A DNA stretch of 64,000 bases from positions 1 to 64,000 of the forward strand of contig NZ_AUMK01000016.1 of the NCBI RefSeq assembly GCF_000430645.1. The letters run 5' to 3'. The position numbers and the translations under genes are program-made. Shown here piece by piece: positions 17,446 through 26,918 of the stretch. The stretch is from Aquimarina latercula DSM 2041. GTDB taxonomy: Bacteria > Bacteroidota > Bacteroidia > Flavobacteriales > Flavobacteriaceae. The notes beneath the pieces were generated by a model. That model was not told the origin of the DNA. It searched no databases and saw only the letters and a list, made by a program, of their open reading frames with translations. Numbering within the stretch: the first letter of the stretch is position 1; each line of letters begins with the position of its first letter.

Positions 17446-19401
17446 TTAAAACTTCAAATTAAATCCTATTCGAGCATTCCTCCCTCTGGTGCTAAAACCA
17501 AAAACCTCTTGATAGTCTTCATTCGTTATATTATTCATAGCTGCATAAATGCTAAGGTTATCCATTAATTGATGACTAATGTAAAAATCTAATATCCCAT
17601 AACTATTCAATGTTCTTGATTCTGATGCAAAAGTTGTAAAATCCGTAAAACGCCCTTCTCTTTCATCGTTATACTGATAACTTAGTGACACAAAAGATTT
17701 GGATGACATATTATACCCAATACTAGCATTAAATTTAATTTCTGGAATACCAATTCTGGAAAGTTCTTCATCCACATTAGTATAGGTAAAATTACCTCTT
17801 AATACCATTTTATCATTCATTAACTTAGAACTAACCTCAAACTCTAATCCATCGGTTGTAAACTCTTCTGATATATTCTGGTATTGAAAAACAAAATTCC
17901 CTGTATCAATAAAATCAACCGCGTTCTCCTGATTACGTGTAAAATACACTGCGCTCATTGTAGTTTTCTTATCTAAGGATAACTCAGCACCAACCTCAAT
18001 AGTACTATTCTCTTCCGGTTCTAAATCAGAATTCCCAAAACTCGGTGAGAACAACTGAAACAATGATGGTGTGATATAGGCGGTACTATACGATGCCAAT
18101 CCTTTAATATAATTTCCTCCAAAAGTATATGTAAATGATGGATTAACATTGTACACCATATGATTACCATATGCGCTATGAATATTCAATCTTGCTCCTG
18201 CATTGACTTGAAAACCAAAATCAGATACGTATACCAAATTCACATAAGGATCAATAATATCAAAATCTGCCTGATGGTCATTAATGGTCTGAATAAACTC
18301 TTCTCCTCTGCCAGACGCACTAAATCCATTATAATCATTATATGATCCATTAGCACCAATTACAGTATACAACCAGTTACCAAATTTATACTTATTATAT
18401 GCATCAAACGTATATACTCTACTCTCACTTCTCGAAGGAAAATCCGTCAAGAATTCTCTTTCTAACAATGCATAACTATCCACAAAAGTAAAACTTCCGT
18501 TAGGATATTTAGCTTCCCAAAAACTTCCTCCTCTTACTTGCCTACTGGTTCCATTATTGTTTCCATCAATCCCGTTTCCAACATCAAATTCATTCTTGTA
18601 ATCATCTATATTACCAAAAAAGTGAAACCTAAAGTTTTTATTCCATTGATATCCTAGCTTAGCATATACATTATATTTAGAATATGAATCACTTTCGAAT
18701 TCTTGTGATGATGTATCTTCATCCAGTTTTTCTGCTTCAGACAATCCATCTGTAAATTGGTTACTAAAACTGGCCAAATAGTTAACTTTTCCAATAGTTC
18801 CATTTATAGACGCTGAATTTACAAATTCATTCACATCATACTCCTGATCTTCCTGGGATTGATTCGTTCCAAGACTAGAAGAAAATTGTGCAGAAATAGC
18901 TTTTTTGCTCTCTTTTTTCGTTATTATATTTATAACTCCTGTAGCCGCTCCAGAGCCAAATAGTGTACTTGAAGCACCTTTTAGAATCTCAATAGATTCT
19001 ATTTGATTTAAAGCTAATAACCGAAGGTCAAATTCTCCTGATATTGTAGATGGATCATTAACCGTAACACCATCAATTCTAATAACCACTTGACGATTAG
19101 AACCTCCTCTGATATTATAATTTAAATTCTTACCGGCTCCACTATTACTACCATTAATTTCAATTCCGGCTACCCTATTTAATACAGTAGCAAGAGATTG
19201 TCCTTGGCTGCGCTCAAGTTCCTCTGAGCTAATTTTAGTAATTACCTTACCGCTTTGTTCTCTCTTTAATTTAAATTTCGAATCAGAAATTACCACTTCA
19301 TCTAATTCGTTTACCTTTTCTTCTTGGTTTACTTCTTGCGCTGAAATAACCTGAGCTCCTAACATAATTAGCGTAGCCCCAAAAAACACTTTTTTGTTCA
19401 T
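17446..19401 (-). CDS. btuB: TonB-dependent outer-membrane receptor, probably for cobalamin/corrinoids (BtuB-like)
   Basis: This 651-residue protein has a signal peptide (about 1-21), a TonB-box-like segment (LDEVVISDSKF), a plug domain (about 45-160, with GKNLNYNIRGGSNRQVVIRI and LKGASSTLFGSGAATGVINI) and a 22-strand barrel ending in the aromatic FNLKF. Substrate is inferred from context: a cobalamin riboswitch lies directly upstream on the same strand, and cob and btu-like genes follow divergently. Length is close to BtuB (about 600) and well short of SusC-type receptors. The corrinoid would be handed to the periplasmic binding protein at 23730-24869. Confidence 0.88.
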   Translation of the reverse strand: MNKKVFFGATLIMLGAQVISAQEVNQEEKVNELDEVVISDSKFKLKREQSGKVITKISSEELERSQGQSLATVLNRVAGIEINGSNSGAGKNLNYNIRGGSNRQVVIRIDGVTVNDPSTISGEFDLRLLALNQIESIEILKGASSTLFGSGAATGVINIITKKESKKAISAQFSSSLGTNQSQEDQEYDVNEFVNSASINGTIGKVNYLASFSNQFTDGLSEAEKLDEDTSSQEFESDSYSKYNVYAKLGYQWNKNFRFHFFGNIDDYKNEFDVGNGIDGNNNGTSRQVRGGSFWEAKYPNGSFTFVDSYALLEREFLTDFPSRSESRVYTFDAYNKYKFGNWLYTVIGANGSYNDYNGFSASGRGEEFIQTINDHQADFDIIDPYVNLVYVSDFGFQVNAGARLNIHSAYGNHMVYNVNPSFTYTFGGNYIKGLASYSTAYITPSLFQLFSPSFGNSDLEPEENSTIEVGAELSLDKKTTMSAVYFTRNQENAVDFIDTGNFVFQYQNISEEFTTDGLEFEVSSKLMNDKMVLRGNFTYTNVDEELSRIGIPEIKFNASIGYNMSSKSFVSLSYQYNDEREGRFTDFTTFASESRTLNSYGILDFYISHQLMDNLSIYAAMNNITNEDYQEVFGFSTRGRNARIGFNLKF

Positions 19402-19494
19402 TTCCTAAATGACTTAATTTTACAATTACCGGAAAAAAGTATGCAGTTTACCCATACCTAAACTTCTATCCCGAAAGTTTGACATATCGAATTT

Positions 19495-19700
19495 AGGCAG
19501 GTCTCCTGGCTTACGTCTTATTGTTTACCTTCCCATTCCGAAAATGTCGAAACAGTGGTTATAAAGAAATAACAATAAGCGCCTACTACGTTACTGAAAT
19601 AACAATCAGTCTCGATTTGGCAAAGTTTACAGTTGCGGGAACAGCTCAGGATTCATTCATTATAGATTTATAATTTATTCACCTGATTCCCTTTTAATTC
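19495..19700 (-). promoter_or_regulatory. Cobalamin riboswitch controlling the TonB receptor
   Basis: On the minus strand the leader contains the conserved blocks of the class I B12 element: AAAGGGAA at its start, CTGTTCCCGCAACTGTAA in the core, and the B12 box AGCCAGGAGACCTGCCT (19495-19511) at its end, 93 bases before the receptor ATG. It should bind adenosylcobalamin and reduce receptor expression when B12 is plentiful. The divergent cob genes are not downstream of it. Confidence 0.93.
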
Positions 19701-19823
19701 TTAACACTTGAAAGTGTCTTAAAACCAAAATTCTGCGCGAATGTATCATATTTCTTCGAAAATGTGTTCTCTTTAATAAATAAATTAGTAATACTAGTAT
19801 ATTTACACTCTTAAAAACCACAA

Positions 19824-20327
19824 ATGTTGTATTACGTAACAGGAGGAGAACGCTCAGGCAAAAGTAGTTATGCCCAAAATCTCGCATTAGAACTCTCGGA
19901 TAATCCCACATATTTAGCGACTTCTAGGATTTGGGATGGAAACCATAGAGCACGTATTGATAGACATATTGCTGATCGAGACAATAGATGGGTCTCCATT
20001 GAGGAAGAAAAAGAGCTATCTAAAGTTGTCGATGATGATACCACAGTGGTTATTGATTGCGTAACTCTATGGCTTACTAATTTCTTTGTAGATACCAAAA
20101 ATGACATTGAACTTTCTTTATTACAAGCAAAAGCAGAGTTTGATAAACTCTTAAAAATTAACGCTACTATTATCATAATATCCAATGAAATTGGAATGGG
20201 AGTCCACGCCTCGACAGAGATTGGTAGAAAATTTACAGAGTTACAAGGTTGGATGAATCAACATATAGCAAAACACGCTGATCAAGCAATACTAATGGTA
20301 TCAGGAATACCTGTAAAAATAAAATAA
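19824..20327 (+). CDS. cobU: Adenosylcobinamide kinase / adenosylcobinamide-phosphate guanylyltransferase
   Basis: This 167-residue enzyme phosphorylates adenosylcobinamide and then transfers GMP from GTP to give adenosylcobinamide-GDP. It starts with MLYYVTGGERSGKSSYAQ, containing the CobU P-loop. It also has YLATSRIWDGNHRARIDRH, with the guanylylated-His region, and VVIDCVTLWLTNFF as the Walker B-like segment. Length is a little under E. coli CobU (181). Its stop codon is directly followed by the cobT ATG with no spacer, so expression is coupled. It is the first gene of the salvage cluster. Confidence 0.95.
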   Translation: MLYYVTGGERSGKSSYAQNLALELSDNPTYLATSRIWDGNHRARIDRHIADRDNRWVSIEEEKELSKVVDDDTTVVIDCVTLWLTNFFVDTKNDIELSLLQAKAEFDKLLKINATIIIISNEIGMGVHASTEIGRKFTELQGWMNQHIAKHADQAILMVSGIPVKIK

Positions 20328-21362
20328 ATGAATTTCGAAATTTCTCCATTAGATAAGTCTTTAGAAAACGCAATACAACATAAAATTAATCTAAAAACTA
20401 AACCCGTTGGGTCCTTAGGCAAGCTTGAAAAAATAGCATTGCAAATAGGATTAATACAGCATAAAACAAATCCACAATTAAAACATCCAACAATTCTTGT
20501 TTTTGTTGGAGATCACGGAATCGCAGAAAAAGGTGAGGTAAATCCTTACCCGCAAATAGTTACGAAGCAAATGGTGTATAATTTTCTTAATGGTGGTGCA
20601 GCGATTAACTCATTTTGCATCCAAAATAAGATACATCTAGAAATTATTGATGCAGGAGTAAATCATGATTTTGATAATGTTCAGGGGCTAATTGATGCCA
20701 AAATAGCGTATGGAACTAAAAACTATGAAATAGAACCAGCAATGACAATAGATCAATGTAATAATGCTATTGCTAAAGCGTCTCGTATCGTTTTGGACAC
20801 ATTTCAAAACGGGTGTAATGTAATAGGTTTTGGTGAGATGGGAATTGGTAATTCTTCTGCAGCTGCATTATTGATGTCTCATTTTACAAAGATTCCAATT
20901 ATGGAGTGTGTCGGTGCAGGGACTGGAGTTCAAGGAGACGCTATTAAAACAAAAAAAAGGATTTTAAAAACTGTTTTTGAAAAGCACAATCCCAATTCTC
21001 CTATAGAAGCACTCACTACTTTTGGAGGTTTCGAAATTGCCATGATTACTGGAGCAATACTTAAAGCTGCAGAATTGAAAATGACCATTCTTATAGATGG
21101 TTTTATCGTAACTGCAGCCCTATTGGCCGCTAATGCAATTAATAAAAACGTATTGGACTATTGTATTTTTGCACATTCATCCGAGGAACAAGGGCATCAA
21201 AAAATATTAAACTTTCTAGAAAAAACACCTTTATTAAATCTAGGAATGCGATTAGGCGAAGGTACTGGTGCAGCGGTTGCATACCCCATTTTAGAATCTG
21301 CGGTATCATTCCTAAATAATATGGCTAGTTTTGAAGAAGCAGAAGTTACTACAAACGAATAA
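20328..21362 (+). CDS. cobT: Nicotinate-nucleotide:dimethylbenzimidazole phosphoribosyltransferase
   Basis: This 344-residue enzyme makes alpha-ribazole phosphate, the activated lower ligand of cobalamin, from nicotinate mononucleotide and a base. It shows KTKPVGSLGKLE near the start, FVGDHGIAEKG, GFGEMGIGNSSAAA, and the C-terminal catalytic region HSSEEQGHQKIL with LGMRLGEGTGAA. Length matches CobT. With cobU, cobS and cobC it covers the complete nucleotide loop assembly. No lower-ligand synthesis gene (bluB or bza) is visible here, so the base may be scavenged or made elsewhere. Confidence 0.96.
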   Translation: MNFEISPLDKSLENAIQHKINLKTKPVGSLGKLEKIALQIGLIQHKTNPQLKHPTILVFVGDHGIAEKGEVNPYPQIVTKQMVYNFLNGGAAINSFCIQNKIHLEIIDAGVNHDFDNVQGLIDAKIAYGTKNYEIEPAMTIDQCNNAIAKASRIVLDTFQNGCNVIGFGEMGIGNSSAAALLMSHFTKIPIMECVGAGTGVQGDAIKTKKRILKTVFEKHNPNSPIEALTTFGGFEIAMITGAILKAAELKMTILIDGFIVTAALLAANAINKNVLDYCIFAHSSEEQGHQKILNFLEKTPLLNLGMRLGEGTGAAVAYPILESAVSFLNNMASFEEAEVTTNE

Positions 21363-21375
21363 AACCTACTTCTAA

Positions 21376-21684
21376 ATGAAAAAAGGAGTCTTATCCATAT
21401 TGATCGCTACAATTGGTTTTTTCTTTACATATAAATATCATACGTTAATGTATGAAATACAAAATAGTCTTATCACTGGAAAGGAAATAAATTTCCTTTT
21501 TATTAATGATCTAGCATCATTTAGAAAATTATTTAAAATAGTTATCATAAGCATCTCATTATTAAGTTTTTATTTAGGAATTGTGAGTGTTTTAAAGAAA
21601 AGTAAAATTGGAATAGTAGGTATAATACTAGCTAGTATATTATTCATCTCCGTCTTTATAAATTTCTGGAAGTATTTTATTTAA
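21376..21684 (+). CDS. Small three-helix membrane protein in the B12 cluster
   Basis: This 102-residue protein has three predicted transmembrane helices (about 4-20, 52-73 and 80-100). It has no recognised domain. It starts 13 bases after the cobT stop and ends 49 bases before cobS, so it is part of the operon. Function is unknown. Position suggests it may only travel with the cluster, or support membrane-bound steps such as the CobS reaction. Confidence 0.65.
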   Translation: MKKGVLSILIATIGFFFTYKYHTLMYEIQNSLITGKEINFLFINDLASFRKLFKIVIISISLLSFYLGIVSVLKKSKIGIVGIILASILFISVFINFWKYFI

Positions 21685-21733
21685 AACTATTTTAAAAACA
21701 TTAATATACACCAAAATCTAAGAGTTAATATTT

Positions 21734-22495
21734 ATGAAAAAAGAGATCCATATATTTTTTACTGCTCTTATGTTTTTCACAAGAATCCCTTGTCCTAAAT
21801 GGGTCAATCACGATCCAGGGTATTTACGTAAGAGTTCTAAGTACTTTCCTTTAGTCGGTATTTTAATTGGAGGAATTGGAGCTTCAATATTCTATGGATT
21901 CTCTTTCTTGTTCTCACTAGAAATCTCTTTACTTCTTTCTATGTTTAGTACTATTTATGCCACAGGAGCATTTCATGAAGATGGATTTGCAGATGTTTGC
22001 GATGGTTTTGGTGGTGGTTGGACTAAAGAAAAAATTCTTTTGATCATGAAAGATTCCCGATTAGGAACCTATGGAACTATTGGAATTTTGTTATTACTGG
22101 CGATTAAATTTTCTGCTTTAAGAGAAATAGCTCCCGTATATATTCCGTTAATTATAATCTCTGGTCATAGTCTTAGTAGGTTTATAGCGACCACACTTAT
22201 TTTTACACATCCATATGTTCGTGATACCGATGATAGCAAAGCTAAACCCGCAGCAAAGAGCATGAGTATTTCCATGCTTATGATTAGTGCTTTTTTTGGG
22301 ATTGTTCCGTTAGTGTTTTTTCTAAATCCCTTAGTCTTTCTTACATTGATCCCTATGTATCTTTCTAAAATGTTTCTAGCAGCTAAATTTAAAAAATGGA
22401 TAGGTGGCCAAACTGGTGATTGTGCTGGTGCGGTTCAACAGCTTAGTGAAGTAGTATTTTACCTTAGTATATTAGCATTGTGGAAATATATCTAG
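21734..22495 (+). CDS. cobS: Adenosylcobinamide-GDP ribazoletransferase
   Basis: This 253-residue polytopic membrane enzyme joins adenosylcobinamide-GDP and alpha-ribazole (phosphate) to give adenosylcobalamin (phosphate). The family motif GAFHEDGFADVCDGFGGG with its Asp-rich magnesium site is intact near residue 80, followed by ILLIMKDSRLGTYG. Five or six hydrophobic helices follow. The end overlaps the cobC start by 16 bases. Length is typical (E. coli 247). Confidence 0.96.
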   Translation: MKKEIHIFFTALMFFTRIPCPKWVNHDPGYLRKSSKYFPLVGILIGGIGASIFYGFSFLFSLEISLLLSMFSTIYATGAFHEDGFADVCDGFGGGWTKEKILLIMKDSRLGTYGTIGILLLLAIKFSALREIAPVYIPLIIISGHSLSRFIATTLIFTHPYVRDTDDSKAKPAAKSMSISMLMISAFFGIVPLVFFLNPLVFLTLIPMYLSKMFLAAKFKKWIGGQTGDCAGAVQQLSEVVFYLSILALWKYI

Positions 22496-22998
22496 TAAGA
22501 CATACGACTCCTGATATTCAAAAGGGAATATGTTATGGACAAAGTGACCTAGACATCACAGATACTTTTAAATCTGAGGTTATTAAAATTCATAATCAAA
22601 TACCAACCAAAGAAATATCTAAGATTTATAGCAGTCCACTAAAACGGTGTAAAGTATTAGCAGAAACATTCTGTATCGAAACTATTTTTGATAACAGATT
22701 ACAGGAATTAGATTTTGGTGATTGGGAATTAAAAAACTGGAATGACATTCCGCAAGAGGAACTAAATCCATGGATGGAAGATTTTGTAAATGTTAAGGTC
22801 CCCAATGGAGAATCTTATGTTATGTTACAGCATCGTATGATCCAGTTTTACAAATCTCTAGATCATTCTTTAAATAATAAAGTAATAATTGTAGCTCACG
22901 CGGGAGCCATAAGAGCTTTACTTGCTCATATTAGACAAATAGACCTCAAAGATTCTTTTAAAATAAAAATAAATTATGGAGATGTAATTAAAATCTAA
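22480..22998 (+). CDS. cobC: Alpha-ribazole phosphatase-like histidine phosphatase
   Basis: This 172-residue member of the histidine phosphatase (phosphoglycerate mutase) superfamily has the N-terminal catalytic motif MEIYLVRHTTP and the second His in VIIVAHAGAIRALL. In the CobC role it removes the 5'-phosphate from alpha-ribazole phosphate or cobalamin phosphate. The start overlaps cobS by 16 bases, which makes a role in the pathway likely. It overlaps the convergent DUF71 gene by four bases at its 3' end. Confidence 0.9.
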   Translation: MEIYLVRHTTPDIQKGICYGQSDLDITDTFKSEVIKIHNQIPTKEISKIYSSPLKRCKVLAETFCIETIFDNRLQELDFGDWELKNWNDIPQEELNPWMEDFVNVKVPNGESYVMLQHRMIQFYKSLDHSLNNKVIIVAHAGAIRALLAHIRQIDLKDSFKIKINYGDVIKI

Positions 22999-23642
22999 CC
23001 TAACCGTAGTGTCGCAAAATTATAGTTAGAAGAAGTTTCTTTTCCCACTACATGAACATCAAGTCGTTCTCTAAACAGCGGAGCATTTACCACTAATGTA
23101 TGATACTCTCCATTTTCTCCACAAGCATCCACCCCTAAATTTTCTAAATCTTTGATAAGTTGTCTATCTATACTTCTTCCTAAAAAATCCGGTCCTAACG
23201 TATGATTACAAGAAACAATTAGGGCTTCAATTCCATGATCAATCATATTTAGCACCAACTGCTTTCTCGATTGTTGCCAGATAGGTAACATTGCTTTTAA
23301 ATCTACAGCTTTGGACACTTTCTCCTCCCAGTCCCTATGAGATTGAATATCAATATCTCCAAAAACAGCAGATTTTAAATCATATAAATCGGTTAGCTCT
23401 TTTAAGTTTTCGATATACAATCGTTCATAATCAGTCCATGTACTTTCAAAAAAATGGATAGGTAACTTCATAGCACTTGCCTGCGCTCCCAATATTTCTT
23501 TTGGAATTCCATGTGATCTAGACCGATCGCCATATTCATTGAGTACATTTAATAAAACCGCAGGCTCATGGCCTTGTTCAATAGCAATATGCATTGCATA
23601 ACAGCTATCTTTCCCTCCACTCCAAGAACACAAAAATGACAT
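22995..23642 (-). CDS. DUF71/COG2102 ATP pyrophosphatase (diphthine-ammonia ligase family), B12-cluster type
   Basis: This 215-residue PP-loop enzyme has the ATP-binding motif CSWSGGKDSCYAMHIA at the start, the family motif RSRSHGIPKEILGAQA and the conserved GENGEYHTLV near residue 180. Members in eukaryotes and archaea amidate diphthine. Bacteria lack diphthamide, and comparative genomics of DUF71 has predicted a subgroup in B12 salvage. Here it sits tail to tail with cobC and next to a corrinoid-type ABC transporter, which fits that subgroup. A role in amide chemistry on corrinoids is an inference. It is labelled diphthine-ammonia ligase by many pipelines, which is probably misleading. Confidence 0.85.
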   Translation of the reverse strand: MSFLCSWSGGKDSCYAMHIAIEQGHEPAVLLNVLNEYGDRSRSHGIPKEILGAQASAMKLPIHFFESTWTDYERLYIENLKELTDLYDLKSAVFGDIDIQSHRDWEEKVSKAVDLKAMLPIWQQSRKQLVLNMIDHGIEALIVSCNHTLGPDFLGRSIDRQLIKDLENLGVDACGENGEYHTLVVNAPLFRERLDVHVVGKETSSNYNFATLRLG

Positions 23643-23729
23643 GTCATATTATTTATCTGTACAAATTAACGGTAAATCATTATACGTTTTCAAAAAATAT
23701 ATCGAAGTTTGAAAAATATTCTAAATCAC

Positions 23730-24869
23730 ATGAAGCATTTCTATATCCTATTTGCATTATTTCTTTCTTTTCAATCATGTAAAAAGGAAAATAAAGAAAA
23801 GGTGTCAATAGCAACACAAAAACTTGTAGAACAAAAAGTCCAGTACGCAATAGGATTTACTATTCAAAACAAAGAGACCTATAAAGAAATAAAGATTACC
23901 TCTCCGTGGCCAGATGCCAAAAGTTCATTTACATATATACTGCATCCTAAAGGAACTGAAAAACCAACAGTAAACGGAAAAGTTTCGTATATCCAAATTC
24001 CAGTAGATAAAACTGTAGTTACTTCTACCACAGATATACCAATGTTAGAATATCTGAAATTAGAGAATAAATTAATTGGTTTTCCTCATTGTGATTATAT
24101 CTCCTCAGAAAAAACGAGGGATTTAATTGATAATGGTTCTATTACTGAATTAGGTAACAATGGTCATCTAAACACTGAACTCACATTAGAACTAGCACCA
24201 GAACTTATTATTGGATACTCTGCTACCGGTGATACCAAAACGTATGATTTATTAGAAAAAACAGGGATTCCTGTTGTTATGAACGGATCTTGGATGGAAC
24301 AGCATCCATTGGGTCGTGCAGAATGGATAAAGTTTGTAGCAGCTTTTTATAACAAAGAAAAAGAAGCTGACAGCATTTTTAAGATGATTGAAAAAGATTA
24401 TAATAAAGCAGCTACTTTAGCCAAAAATTCTCCAACATCTCCAACCATCTTATCCGGAAATATGTTTAAAGATGTATGGTATGTCCCTGGAGGAGATAGT
24501 TACGTTGCACAATTTTTAAAAGATGCTAACACAAAATATTTATGGGAGGAAACACCAAAAACAGGAAGCATTGCGTTAAATTTTGAAAGTGTACTTGAGA
24601 AAGCTCAAAACGCAGATCTTTGGATTGGTTCTGGATCTTCTAAATCTCTTTCAGAACTAAAAGAAAAAAACAATCGCTATACTTTTTTTGAAGCATTTAA
24701 AAATAAAACCGTATATTCTTCTACGTTAAAAACCGGTGCAAAAGGTGGGTTGATATATTATGAATTAGGTCCAATGCGTCCGGATTTAATTCTTAAAGAT
24801 ATAATCCAAATAGCACATCCCGAACTATTAACAGATTACGAACCTTATTTTTTCGAAAAACTGAACTAG
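23730..24869 (+). CDS. btuF: ABC transporter substrate-binding lipoprotein, corrinoid type (BtuF-like)
   Basis: This 379-residue protein is of the periplasmic binding fold used for B12 and iron complexes. I chose the ATG at 23730 because it gives a clean lipoprotein signal (MKHFYILFALFLSFQSC). An in-frame TTG at 23709 adds seven residues without benefit. The two lobes are seen in DIPMLEYLKLENKLIGFPH and ELAPELIIGYSAT, and the C-terminal YYELGPMRPDLILKDIIQI. A permease gene begins immediately after the stop. Substrate assignment to cobalamin is by context, and a siderophore is the alternative. Confidence 0.85.
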   Translation: MKHFYILFALFLSFQSCKKENKEKVSIATQKLVEQKVQYAIGFTIQNKETYKEIKITSPWPDAKSSFTYILHPKGTEKPTVNGKVSYIQIPVDKTVVTSTTDIPMLEYLKLENKLIGFPHCDYISSEKTRDLIDNGSITELGNNGHLNTELTLELAPELIIGYSATGDTKTYDLLEKTGIPVVMNGSWMEQHPLGRAEWIKFVAAFYNKEKEADSIFKMIEKDYNKAATLAKNSPTSPTILSGNMFKDVWYVPGGDSYVAQFLKDANTKYLWEETPKTGSIALNFESVLEKAQNADLWIGSGSSKSLSELKEKNNRYTFFEAFKNKTVYSSTLKTGAKGGLIYYELGPMRPDLILKDIIQIAHPELLTDYEPYFFEKLN

Positions 24870-25901
24870 TTGACCCCAAATAAATCATATAAAAGTGTTT
24901 TCATCATCATCATCATAGTACTCTTACTATGTTTTGTAGCTAATATAAGTCTTGGATCAGTATTAATTCCTTGGCTGGATACCCTAAAAAGTTTAGTAGG
25001 CATTTCGGTCGAAAAAGAATCTTGGAGACATATTATTATAGATTATAGATTACCGAAAGCTATTACTGCCGTAATTGTAGGAAGTGGATTAGGGATATCT
25101 GGACTATTAATGCAAACATTATTTAGAAATCCCTTAGCTGGACCTTTTGTTCTTGGTATCAGCTCTGGTGCAAGTCTTGGCGTAGCCTTATTGATTTTAG
25201 GAAGTGCATTAATAGGTGGAACCACGGCACTATTTTTAGTATCTAATTGGGGCTTAGTAGTTGCCGCTAGTCTAGGTAGTATATTAGTTTTATTTATGGT
25301 GATGTTGGTGTCAATTAGAGTTAGAGATACAATGGCAATTCTAATTATAGGATTAATGTTTGGTAGCATCACTGGAGCAATCGTAAGTGTACTTTCTTAT
25401 TTTGCGCCGGCAGAGCAATTGCAGCGTTACATTTTTTGGGGATTTGGAAGTTTAGGAAATTTATCTTGGATCGATGTATTAATTTTTTCTTGTATTGCTT
25501 TATTAGGAATTGTATTAGCGGTTTTTGCAATAAAACCTTTAAACACATTATTACTAGGAGAAAATTATGCCCGTAGTCTTGGACTAAACATTAAAAAAAG
25601 TCGTTTCTTGATTATTTTAGCGACTGGATTATTAGCAGGAAGTGTTACAGCATTTGCTGGACCAATAGCTTTTATAGGGCTAGCGGTACCGCATTTAACA
25701 AGACAATTATTTCATACTTCGGACCATAAAACATTGATTCCTGCAGTAATGCTAATAGGTAGTTTAATCATGTTGGTTTGTGATATTATCTCACAATTGC
25801 CCGGAACTGAATATACATTACCAATAAATGCTATTACATCATTGATTGGAGCTCCAGTAGTCATCTGGTTATTAGTAAGAAAACGAAAAATGTTGTTTTA
25901 A
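24870..25901 (+). CDS. btuC: ABC transporter permease, FecCD/BtuC family
   Basis: This 343-residue inner-membrane permease has about ten helices. The start is a TTG directly after the upstream stop codon, and no ATG is available before the first helix. Family motifs are RLPKAITAVIVGSGLGISG, LAGPFVLGISSGASLGVAL and the ATPase-contact stretch ENYARSLGLNIKKSR, followed by FAGPIAFIGLAVPHLTR. It forms the channel of the uptake system with the binding protein upstream and the ATPase downstream. Confidence 0.92.
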   Translation: MTPNKSYKSVFIIIIIVLLLCFVANISLGSVLIPWLDTLKSLVGISVEKESWRHIIIDYRLPKAITAVIVGSGLGISGLLMQTLFRNPLAGPFVLGISSGASLGVALLILGSALIGGTTALFLVSNWGLVVAASLGSILVLFMVMLVSIRVRDTMAILIIGLMFGSITGAIVSVLSYFAPAEQLQRYIFWGFGSLGNLSWIDVLIFSCIALLGIVLAVFAIKPLNTLLLGENYARSLGLNIKKSRFLIILATGLLAGSVTAFAGPIAFIGLAVPHLTRQLFHTSDHKTLIPAVMLIGSLIMLVCDIISQLPGTEYTLPINAITSLIGAPVVIWLLVRKRKMLF

Positions 25902-25969
25902 TTTAAGAAAATCAAGATAGTATAGAGTACCTAAAAAGATTCGATACTATATTAGATGAGTACATTACT

Positions 25970-26779
25970 ATGGAAATAGAGTCATTAGATACTGAAAATC
26001 AAAATATCGTTCTAAAAACGGAAGATCTCTCTATTGGTTATAGTCAAAAAAATAATCTAGAAGTTGTAGCAGCAGATATCAATCTTAAATTATACGAAGG
26101 AGAACTTGTTGGGTTAGTTGGTGCAAATGGAATAGGAAAATCTACTTTGCTTAGAACACTATCTAAGGTACAGCCAGCATTACGTGGTGACATATTTTTA
26201 TCTGATAAAGAAATTAGAAAATATAAAACTTCAGAATTAGCCTCGCAATTAAGTATCGTATTAACAGAACAGATTGCTTCAAAAAACCTAACTGTAAAAG
26301 AATTGGTTGCACTAGGAAGACAACCTTATACCAACTGGGTAGGTAAACTACTCGAGGAAGATATCGAAAAAATAAGAAAAGCTATAGAAGTTACTCATAT
26401 AGAAGAACTCGTAGACAAAAGATGCTTCGAATTAAGTGATGGACAACTACAAAAAGTTCTTATAGCTCGAGCGATTGCGCAAGACACACCATTTATTATG
26501 TTAGATGAACCGACAACACATTTAGACGTTTATCATAAAGCATATATATTAAAGCTATTAAAACGTTTAGCCTTTGAAACTCAAAAGACGATTTTATTTT
26601 CCACACATGAGATTGATTTTGCAATTCAGTTATGTGATAAAATGATAGTCATGAATTCAGAAGGTTTCGAATTTGGCCGACCTAAAGAACTAATCCAATG
26701 TCTAGCATTTTCCGCTCTATTTCCAGAAGACCTTATTTTATTTGATCCGGAAACCGGAAGTTATAAAGTTAGGCACTAA
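25970..26779 (+). CDS. btuD: ABC transporter ATP-binding protein, FecE/BtuD family
   Basis: This 269-residue ATPase has Walker A GANGIGKSTLL, a Q-loop region (SIVLTEQIASKNL), signature LSDGQLQKVLIARAIAQD, Walker B FIMLDEPTTHLD and switch His in FSTHEID. It energises import by the permease encoded 68 bases upstream. The signature reads LSDGQ rather than LSGGQ, a common variant. It is the last gene of the B12 region. No terminator is obvious behind it. Confidence 0.93.
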   Translation: MEIESLDTENQNIVLKTEDLSIGYSQKNNLEVVAADINLKLYEGELVGLVGANGIGKSTLLRTLSKVQPALRGDIFLSDKEIRKYKTSELASQLSIVLTEQIASKNLTVKELVALGRQPYTNWVGKLLEEDIEKIRKAIEVTHIEELVDKRCFELSDGQLQKVLIARAIAQDTPFIMLDEPTTHLDVYHKAYILKLLKRLAFETQKTILFSTHEIDFAIQLCDKMIVMNSEGFEFGRPKELIQCLAFSALFPEDLILFDPETGSYKVRH

Positions 26780-26918
26780 CTTTCCTAGTACAAATCACAA
26801 AGACATTCATCGAATAAACAACCCTTTTATAGAAAAAACGTATAATTTCTGTGTGGTTTACTCGGCCATTTTATACCTAAAACCAATACCTTCGCCGCTC
26901 AAATAAAACCTTAACAAA

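Noticed and set aside
19700..19824. Second cobalamin riboswitch for the divergent cobU-cobT-cobS-cobC genes
   Set aside because: The plus-strand leader is only about 120 bases and contains no B12-box or core motifs. The riboswitch at 19495-19700 is on the minus strand and serves only the receptor.
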